Source of the DNA: Verrucomicrobiota bacterium
GTDB lineage: Bacteria > Verrucomicrobiota > Verrucomicrobiia > Chthoniobacterales > UBA10450
Reading direction: 5' to 3'
Length of the DNA stretch: 33,653 nucleotides
NCBI GenBank assembly: GCA_003220075.1
Contig: QHRJ01000004.1
Location: 1 to 33,653, forward strand
Each line of letters begins with the position of its first letter. Positions within the stretch are counted from its first letter, which is position 1. A program made the translations under genes and the position numbers. The notes below the pieces were generated by a model. The model did no database searches. It was not told where the DNA came from and was given only the letters and a program-made list of their open reading frames with translations. Positions 27,553 through 33,653 of the stretch are shown piece by piece.

Positions 27553-27606
27553 AGATTAATGAGACCGTGGCGCGACCTCATCCTTCGTCACGTGCGATAG
27601 ATTCTT

Positions 27607-28098
27607 GTGAGCGAACAGGAATCGCCGGGCTGGGAGCGTCTCCACACTTATCTCAACGATCATCTCTCCGGTTCGGTTGCGGCGATTGAATTACTCGATG
27701 GCGTGATTGAGCACCATTCGGAAGACCGAATCACAAAAATCTTTCGCGATCTGCGCGATGAGATTCAGGATGATCAAGAAACGCTTCGCAATTTGATTCG
27801 GAAACTCGGAGCCAAAGAAAGCGCGATGCGCAAAGCAGGCGCGTGGCTGGCCGAGAAATTCAGTCGGGTAAAAATCGGTGATGCGGATGACAGTGTCGAG
27901 TTACTTCAGGCGCTGGAAGCGCTCGCCCTCGGAATTACCGGCAAGCAACTTCTTTGGCGCTCGTTAGGGGCGATCGCACCAAGTTTTCCGGCATTGCAAG
28001 GAACTGATTTCAGCAGGCTGGAAAAGCGCGCGCAGGAGCAATTTGGGCGCATCGAAACTTTGCGGATACAAACGGCACGCGAAGCGTTTCGAGCCTAG
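27607..28098 (+). CDS. Hypothetical helical protein
   Basis: Open ORF (GTG start) with acidic/helical composition; no family recognised with certainty. Confidence 0.6.
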   Translation: MSEQESPGWERLHTYLNDHLSGSVAAIELLDGVIEHHSEDRITKIFRDLRDEIQDDQETLRNLIRKLGAKESAMRKAGAWLAEKFSRVKIGDADDSVELLQALEALALGITGKQLLWRSLGAIAPSFPALQGTDFSRLEKRAQEQFGRIETLRIQTAREAFRA

Positions 28099-28111
28099 CG
28101 ATCGCAAGGCT

Positions 28112-28222
28112 CCGGGTAGCGCACGCGTGTTGGCGATGGCGTCCTCGCTATCGCGGACTTCTCTGAAAAGACTGTTTCGGCGAGACGCCGAAACCAACAC
28201 GCGAGACGCGTGCGCTACCCGG
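28112..28222. repeat. Palindromic intergenic element, CCGGGTAGCGCACGCG...CGCGTGCGCTACCCGG type
   Basis: Arms ccgggtagcgcacgcgtgttgg and ccaacacgcgagacgcgtgcgctacccgg; internal GTTTCGGCGagaCGCCGAAAC hairpin. Confidence 0.92.
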
Positions 28223-28268
28223 GCAAGACCATTGCGTGCCCGCGAGTTCAGCGGAACCTTTGCGGCTC

Positions 28269-30617
28269 ATGAGGGTCCTCATTGCAATCAGTTTTGCGCT
28301 CACGACATCACTTCTCGGACAAACGCCAGCGCCCGCTATTTCCAGCGGCAAACATCCTTTCACTTTCGAAGACATGATGAAGCTCAAACGCGTCGGCGCG
28401 CCCGTGCCGTCCCCGGATGGGTTATGGGTCGTGTTCGATGCGGAAGATGTCGATCTGGAGGCGAACGTAAAAATTTCGCATTTGTGGATCGTGCCGGCGC
28501 AAGGAGGAGAATCGCGCCGGCTCAACCCGACTCCAAACCATGAGGAACGACCACGTTTTTCTCCCGATGGCAAACGGCTCATTTGGACGTCGAAAGCGAC
28601 CGATCCGACGCAAATCTGGATGTGCGACTTTGATACGAATGCGGGAGGCCTCATTGGTCAGCCGCATCAGCTGACAAACATTTCGACCGGCGCGGAAGGC
28701 GCGATCTGGTCGCCGGACGGGAAGAACATCGTGTTCGTGTCGGCGGTGTATCCAGATTGCAAGGATGACCCGTGCAACAAGCAGCGCGACGACGAACTGA
28801 AAAACAGCAAAGTGAAAGCTAAGACTTTCACGCGCTTGTTTTATCGGCATTGGAACGCGTTCACCGAATTCAAGCGCAGTCATTTGTTTGTCGTTAGCGC
28901 GGATGCAACCGCCGACCGGAACACAGACTCGCAGTCTGTGCGCCCAGCGGAGTTGAACTCCGCTGAATCCGACAAAACCCAGACAGCGGAGAGCATCTCC
29001 GCTGGGCGCACAGGGCAGAGCCCCGTGTTCCGACAGCCGCGCGATCTCACCCCGGGGGATCACGATGTCCCGCCGTTCCATCTCGGTGGGCAGGACATGT
29101 ATGCGATTTCGCCTGACGGCCAGGAGGTGGCTTACACCAGCAACATCAACGAAGTGGAGGCGACCAGCACGAACAACGAAATTTTCATCGTGCCGATGGC
29201 CGGCGGCGCAGCCAAGAAAATTTCCACCAGTCCCGGCAACGATTCGACCCCGCTCTATTCCCCGGACGGAAAATACATCGCCTGGCGATCGCAAGCGCGC
29301 GCCGGCTTCGAGGCGGATAAATGGCGGCTCTTCGTGCAAGATCGACAATCAGGGAAGACGCGCGATCTGACTGAGAAGTTTGATCGCTCGGTCGGCAGCT
29401 ACACTTGGACAATCACGCCCGCGCCGTATGACAAGCCAATCAGACCGATAATTTTCTCTGCCGAAGATCACGGCGAAGCGCCGCTGTTTTATAATGATGT
29501 CGAGGGCGATGAGCCGCCGATAAGATATGGCGGCTTGCATGCCGACGATCTGATCTTCGCAAAGAGCTCAGCTGAAATCGGCAGTTTGTATTTCGCGAAT
29601 ATGTCGATCCAAGCGCCAAATGAAATTTGGCGAATGGATTTTCCTTCACCGAAAGGCAAAGTTGGTTCAGAGCCCGTCACGCACATGAACGACGCGCTGC
29701 TGTCGCAGATCGACATGCAGCCGCTGGAATCGTTCACGTTTAAGGGTGCGAATAACGACGATGTGCAGGGATTGATGGTTAAGCCGCCGGGATTCGATCC
29801 GGCGAAGAAATATCCGCTGAAATTTTTGATTCACGGCGGGCCACAAGGGGCCTGGGGAAATTCGTGGACGTATCGCTGGAACGCGGAGTTGTTCGCGGCG
29901 CCATCTTCGCCGCAGTCGGTAGGGCGAGAATCTGTCGAGCGGAAATCCGGTACATCGCCTGACGGCTCGACGGAGTCTTCCCCTACCAAAGCAAACTCGT
30001 CTCTCGCGAATGGTGCCACGGACGGCTACGTCGTCGTGATGATCAATTTCCATGGCTCCACCGGATACGGGCAGAAGTTTACCGACTCGATCAGCGGAGA
30101 TTGGGGCGGGAAACCGTATGTCGATCTAACGAAGGGCCTCGATTATGTCGAAAAAACATATCCGTTCATCGACAAAAATCGCGAGGCTGCGCTGGGCGCG
30201 AGCTATGGCGGTTACATGGCCAACTGGTTGCTAGGCCACACCGATCGTTTCAAGTGCATCGTGTCGCACGACGGGATTTTCAATACGGAATCTGGTTACG
30301 GAACGACGGAAGAGCTTTGGTTCCCGGAATGGGAGTTCAAAGGGCCGCCGTGGAAACAGCGCGAGCTTTACCGGAAATTTTCGCCACACCTCTTCGCCGA
30401 GAAATTCAAAACGCCGACGCTGGTGATCCATGGACAGAATGATTATCGACTCGATGTCAGTGAAGGGTTTCAGCTCTTCAGCACGCTTCAGCGACTAAAG
30501 GTGCCCTCAAAGATGTTGTATTTCCCGGATGAAGGGCACTGGGTGTTGAAGCCGCAGAATTCGCAGCTGTGGTACAAAACGGTGAACGACTGGGTGGATC
30601 AGTGGTGCGGGAAGTAA
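28269..30617 (+). CDS. S9 family prolyl oligopeptidase / acylaminoacyl-peptidase with signal peptide
   Basis: Signal-like MRVLIAISFALTTSLLG; WD40-like beta-propeller repeats (SPDGKNIVFVS, SPDGKYIAWRS); catalytic GASYGGYMANWLLGH, HGQNDYRLDV and DEGHWV. Confidence 0.93.
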   Translation: MRVLIAISFALTTSLLGQTPAPAISSGKHPFTFEDMMKLKRVGAPVPSPDGLWVVFDAEDVDLEANVKISHLWIVPAQGGESRRLNPTPNHEERPRFSPDGKRLIWTSKATDPTQIWMCDFDTNAGGLIGQPHQLTNISTGAEGAIWSPDGKNIVFVSAVYPDCKDDPCNKQRDDELKNSKVKAKTFTRLFYRHWNAFTEFKRSHLFVVSADATADRNTDSQSVRPAELNSAESDKTQTAESISAGRTGQSPVFRQPRDLTPGDHDVPPFHLGGQDMYAISPDGQEVAYTSNINEVEATSTNNEIFIVPMAGGAAKKISTSPGNDSTPLYSPDGKYIAWRSQARAGFEADKWRLFVQDRQSGKTRDLTEKFDRSVGSYTWTITPAPYDKPIRPIIFSAEDHGEAPLFYNDVEGDEPPIRYGGLHADDLIFAKSSAEIGSLYFANMSIQAPNEIWRMDFPSPKGKVGSEPVTHMNDALLSQIDMQPLESFTFKGANNDDVQGLMVKPPGFDPAKKYPLKFLIHGGPQGAWGNSWTYRWNAELFAAPSSPQSVGRESVERKSGTSPDGSTESSPTKANSSLANGATDGYVVVMINFHGSTGYGQKFTDSISGDWGGKPYVDLTKGLDYVEKTYPFIDKNREAALGASYGGYMANWLLGHTDRFKCIVSHDGIFNTESGYGTTEELWFPEWEFKGPPWKQRELYRKFSPHLFAEKFKTPTLVIHGQNDYRLDVSEGFQLFSTLQRLKVPSKMLYFPDEGHWVLKPQNSQLWYKTVNDWVDQWCGK
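28919..29034. repeat. In-frame GGAACACAG...CGTGTTCC palindromic element in the S9 peptidase gene
   Basis: cggaacacagactcgcagtctgtgcgcccagcggagttgaactccgctg ... cagcggagagcatctccgctgggcgcacagggcagagccccgtgttccg; several nested hairpins, same outer ends as 3007-3057. Confidence 0.93.
29918..29987. repeat. In-frame GGTAGGGCGAGAATCTGTCGAGC...GCTCGACGGAGTCTTCCCCTACC element in the S9 peptidase gene
   Basis: The left arm and the reverse complement of the right arm (ggtaggggaagactccgtcgagc) agree at most positions; translates as VGRESVERKSGTSPDGSTESSPTK. Confidence 0.88.
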
Positions 30618-30620
30618 CGT

Positions 30621-30739
30621 GCCGTCATCCCGAACGAAGTGAGGGACCTCGCAAAAACTTCGTGGCTGCCGCGTATTTCCTTGTGTGATCAAGAGCTTAG
30701 GTGAGGTCCCTCGCCGCCTTTCACGGCTCGGGATGACAA
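30621..30739. repeat. GTCATCCCGAACGAAGTGAGGGACCTCGC...GGTCCCTCGCC...CGGGATGAC palindromic element
   Basis: ccgtcatcccgaacgaagtgagggacctcgc ... gaggtccctcgccgcctttcacggctcgggatgacaacg: complementary arms. Confidence 0.88.
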
Positions 30740-30760
30740 CGCGTAGGAGAGGCGCAGCTC

Positions 30761-30857
30761 CGTCATCCTGAGCGAAGCGTCAGCGAAGTCGAAGGATCCC
30801 GCGGTGTTACCTTAAAGGTTGCGCAACGGGATCCCTCGACTCCGCTCGGAATGACAA
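30761..30857. repeat. GTCATCCTGAGCGAAG...GGATCCC...TCGGAATGAC palindromic element
   Basis: cgtcatcctgagcgaagcgtcagcgaagtcgaaggatcccgcggtgttaccttaaaggttgcgcaacgggatccctcgactccgctcggaatgac; core matches 20992-21082. Confidence 0.92.
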
Positions 30858-30950
30858 AATCGAGGGACACGTGCACTACCTAGGACAAGACGGTGAACTA
30901 CTTGGTGAATCGGTACTAGCAAAAGGAACACATTTCTGTGGCCTGTGTTT

Positions 30951-32168
30951 CTATCGTCGTCGTCGCCCAAAGGAATACCCGCGATGGGTGCGACCGCCAC
31001 CGATAGCACGTTTGCCGCCCGTGATAACCTCCGGTTCAAACAGTACTGTGTAAATGTAAGGAAAGTTCTCCAGCTTCAGCCGCGGAATTTTTTGTCCGAT
31101 GAAATGCTCAATCGCTTGCAACGAGGGCAACTCCTCGCCGTTCATCAAGGTGAAGGCGTCGCCGACATTTTGCGCGCGACCAGTTCGCCCAATGCGATGG
31201 ACGTAATCTTCCGGGTGTTCGGGAACATCGTAATTAATGACGTGACTGACGCCGGCGATATCGAGCCCGCGCGCGGCGATATCGGTCGCGACCATCACTT
31301 CGTATTTGCCGCTCTTGAATCCTTCGAGCGCCTCGATCCGTTCGCGTTGCGTGCGATTCGAATGCAAGACCGCGACTGAATGGTTCCCCTGTTTCAATTT
31401 GTGTGCGATGCGATCCGCGCCGTGTTTGGTTCGCGAAAAAATGAGCGCGCTGTCAAAATTGGTTCGCTCGAGCAGCACCATGAGCAGATCAAATTTTTGT
31501 TCGGCCGCCACCGGATAAACGGCGTGGGTGACAGTTTCGGCGGGGGAACGGCGCACACCGATTTCCACCAACTCGGGCTCGCGCAGCACCCAGGCGGCCA
31601 GGCGCTCGATCTCGGGCGGCAAGGTTGCCGAAAAAAGCAGCGTTTGTCGGTCACGTGAAATTTTTTCCACGATCCGCCGGACATCGGGCAAAAATCCCAT
31701 GTCGAGCATGCGATCGACTTCATCGAGCACCAGAATCGTGACGTCGCGAAAATGGAGCGTGCCCTGCTCGAGATGATCGAGCAGGCGGCCCGGCGTGGCG
31801 ATGACGACATCGACGCCGCGTTTCAATTCCTCGCGCTGTTTGCCGTAGCCAACGCCGCCGTGGACCACGGTCGCGCGCAAATCAGTAAAGCGTCCGTAGT
31901 CGCGAAAGGCGGTCTCGACCTGCGCAGCGAGCTCGCGCGTTGGCTCCAGGACTAAACAACGAAATTTCCCGTGATGTCCGAGCAACGTCAGAATCGGAAG
32001 CGCGAAGGCAGCGGTTTTTCCGGTGCCGGTTTGGGCGGTGCCGATCAGATCTTTGCCGGCGAGAATAATGGGGAAGGCGCGAAGCTGGATAGGGGTCGGC
32101 TCAGCAAAACCCATCGCTTGCACGCCGCGCACCACTTCGGGCGAAAGGTCGAAATTATTGAATGACAC
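30951..32168 (-). CDS. DEAD/DEAH box RNA helicase (RhlE-like)
   Basis: AQTGTGKTAAFALPIL, PTRELAAQ, VLDEVDRMLDMGF, FSATLPPEIE, IFSRTKHGAD, ATDIAARGLDIAGVSHVINYDVPEHPEDYVHRIGRTGRA. Confidence 0.96.
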   Translation of the reverse strand: MSFNNFDLSPEVVRGVQAMGFAEPTPIQLRAFPIILAGKDLIGTAQTGTGKTAAFALPILTLLGHHGKFRCLVLEPTRELAAQVETAFRDYGRFTDLRATVVHGGVGYGKQREELKRGVDVVIATPGRLLDHLEQGTLHFRDVTILVLDEVDRMLDMGFLPDVRRIVEKISRDRQTLLFSATLPPEIERLAAWVLREPELVEIGVRRSPAETVTHAVYPVAAEQKFDLLMVLLERTNFDSALIFSRTKHGADRIAHKLKQGNHSVAVLHSNRTQRERIEALEGFKSGKYEVMVATDIAARGLDIAGVSHVINYDVPEHPEDYVHRIGRTGRAQNVGDAFTLMNGEELPSLQAIEHFIGQKIPRLKLENFPYIYTVLFEPEVITGGKRAIGGGRTHRGYSFGRRRR

Positions 32169-32196
32169 GGGCAGAAACTAGTGCCTGTCGCCAAAC

Positions 32197-32336
32197 TTGT
32201 CATTCCGTCCCGCGTTTGTCATTTCGAGTGAAGTCGCTTGTCGCGCCGTAGCTTTATGCGAAGGCTGGGAGGAATCTCTGACTATTTCTCTCTTGAAACG
32301 AGGATAGAGATGTCTCGGCTTTGCTCGACATGACAA
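32197..32336. repeat. Diverged TTGTCATTTCGAGTGAAGTCGC...TTTGCTCGACATGACAA element
   Basis: tttgtcatttcgagtgaagtcgc ... ggctttgctcgacatgacaaaa: TTGTCAT/ATGACAA arms around tcgag/ctcga. Confidence 0.65.
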
Positions 32337-32776
32337 AAGTGCTCGTCATCGCTGACACGCATAATAAATTGCCCCCGATCATCTGTGCGATCGCGCGTGG
32401 CGCGGACGAGATCTGGCATCTGGGCGATGTGTGCGATGAATGGATTGTTGATGAACTGCGCGCTCTCGGTCCGCCGTTGACTCTGGTGCGCGGAAACTGC
32501 GATAGCAATTACACGTGGCCGCTGGTGCGGGATCTAACGAGAAATGGGATCTGGTTCCGCTTGCGACATATACCTCCTTCGCCAAGCCAACCTGTCGATT
32601 GCGAGGTTCTCCTCCATGGCCATACTCATGTGCCGCGCGACGAAACGATCGGCGGCGTGCGGTTTTTAAACCCGGGTTGCGTGACGCGCCCGAATCGCGG
32701 AGCACCGCCGAGCGTCGCCTGGCTCGATGTCAGTGACGACGGTAATTTGACCTGGGAATTGAAATCAATTCGCTGA
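32330..32776 (+). CDS. YfcE/MJ0936-type metallophosphoesterase
   Basis: KVLVIADTHNKLPP, EIWHLGDVCD, VRGNCDS, LLHGHTHVPR and FLNPGCVTRPNRG. Confidence 0.93.
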   Translation: MTKVLVIADTHNKLPPIICAIARGADEIWHLGDVCDEWIVDELRALGPPLTLVRGNCDSNYTWPLVRDLTRNGIWFRLRHIPPSPSQPVDCEVLLHGHTHVPRDETIGGVRFLNPGCVTRPNRGAPPSVAWLDVSDDGNLTWELKSIR

Positions 32777-33100
32777 ACGTCGTCTGGCCCGATTCGATCG
32801 CCAGTGTCGTAGAACGCGGTGCGCCGGCACTGCGGTCCAATGCGCGCGCGATGTCTTCACCAACTGACGGAAACGCAACGTGGCAAGGGCGCTTTGCACC
32901 GCGCTTTTGGAAAGCCCGGTTTCATCGGCCAACATGCGCAGGCTGGCTTTAACCGGTCGCCAGCGTTGGCGAGCGGCGCGCCCGGAAAGATAAAGATAGA
33001 CGAGGAATGCCGCCGGTTGCTGATCGTGGCCGACAATGTCGCGCATGAGTATGTCCAGAACGTAATCATCGATCGGCACGGTTTGATGGAAGCGCGGCAT
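32765..33100 (-). CDS. Helix-turn-helix domain protein
   Basis: KASLRMLADETGLSKSAVQSALATLRFRQLVKTSR resembles a winged HTH (replication/GntR-like). Confidence 0.7.
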   Translation of the reverse strand: MPRFHQTVPIDDYVLDILMRDIVGHDQQPAAFLVYLYLSGRAARQRWRPVKASLRMLADETGLSKSAVQSALATLRFRQLVKTSRAHWTAVPAHRVLRHWRSNRARRRSAN

Positions 33101-33148
33101 TTGGGGGGTTGAAAGTTGAGGATCGACTGTTGAAATGAGATAGAGATT

Positions 33149-33188
33149 ACCCTCACCTTAATCCTCTTCCAGTGGAAGAGGAGATTGA
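33149..33188. repeat. Partial CCCTCACC...CTCTTCCagtGGAAGAG element
   Basis: accctcaccttaatcctcttccagtggaagaggagattgaag; CTCTTCC/GGAAGAG hairpin, related to the element at the uvrA 3' end. Confidence 0.65.
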
Positions 33189-33312
33189 AGCGGAAACGGA
33201 GCATCGGCGGGGCTTGGAACCTATCAGCTATACCGATAAACGGACAACACTTTTCGCGCCGGAATCCCCTTCACGCTGGACGCCGGTAAAGTGTGCGTCC
33301 TACGTTTCGGAC

Positions 33313-33653
33313 ATGATCAAACAAATAAAATTTGTCAGTTTGCCGGTGGCGGACCAGGACCGCGCACTCGATTTCTACACCGAGAAATTAGGGTTCACCA
33401 TCATCACCGACCAGCCGTTCGACGATAAGCAGCGCTGGATCGAACTGCGCATTCCCAAAGCGGAAACGCGCGTTGTCTTGTTCACCACCGATGAGGACAA
33501 GGACCGCATTGGCACGTTCATGAACCTGTCCTACACCTGCGATGATCTGCAAAAGACCTACGAAGACCTAAAAAAGCGAGGGGTTGAGTTTGAGAACCCG
33601 CCGAAAAAGGAGCATTGGGGTGACTTCGCCATCTTTAAAGACAGCGAAGGAAA
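33313..33653 (+). CDS. VOC family (glyoxalase/bleomycin resistance-like) protein, truncated by the window end
   Basis: MIKQIKFVSLPVADQDRALDFYTEKLGFTIITDQPFDDKQRWIELRIP...FAIFKDSEGN; no stop before the window end. Confidence 0.88.
   Translation, partial: MIKQIKFVSLPVADQDRALDFYTEKLGFTIITDQPFDDKQRWIELRIPKAETRVVLFTTDEDKDRIGTFMNLSYTCDDLQKTYEDLKKRGVEFENPPKKEHWGDFAIFKDSEG

Noticed and set aside
28043-28543. 166-aa ORF across the palindromic element upstream of the S9 peptidase
   Set aside because: It reads through the palindrome and then out of frame through the S9 signal peptide; not credible as a gene.
10961-30857. Dispersed GTCATCC repeats considered as CRISPR repeats
   Set aside because: Copies are many kb apart, palindromic over their full length, and there are no regular spacers or cas genes.

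Overview
The window looks like a chromosomal segment from a GC-rich PVC-type bacterium, probably a soil Verrucomicrobium; this taxonomy is inferred from gene content and was not tested. It is densely packed and mostly housekeeping genes: a TonB/ExbB/ExbD operon followed by def, mazG, a DUF2270 protein, a rhomboid-like protein, GTP-dependent PEPCK, a giant tandem UvrA (1981 aa), a circularly permuted ATP-grasp / alpha-E gene pair, a SET-domain protein, a ROK kinase, a receiver/DUF4388 regulator, an AMP-dependent ligase, rpmE, prfA, prmC, murA, a GT2 glycosyltransferase, an S9 peptidase, a DEAD-box helicase and a YfcE-like phosphoesterase. No phage, CRISPR array, rRNA, tRNA or transposase gene was recognised. 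The most unusual signal is a set of short (about 50-125 bp) palindromic elements of several families. They lie between genes and also inside conserved genes, where they are read in frame: at least four sites plus the C-terminus in uvrA, one in the AMP ligase, two in the S9 peptidase, and possibly prmC and the mazG start. Other points of note are the duplicated UvrA, a frameshifting deletion in the ATP-grasp gene, a rhomboid-like protein that seems to lack its catalytic residues, and a bacterial SET/post-SET protein. All calls come from reading motifs by eye; no database search was run.
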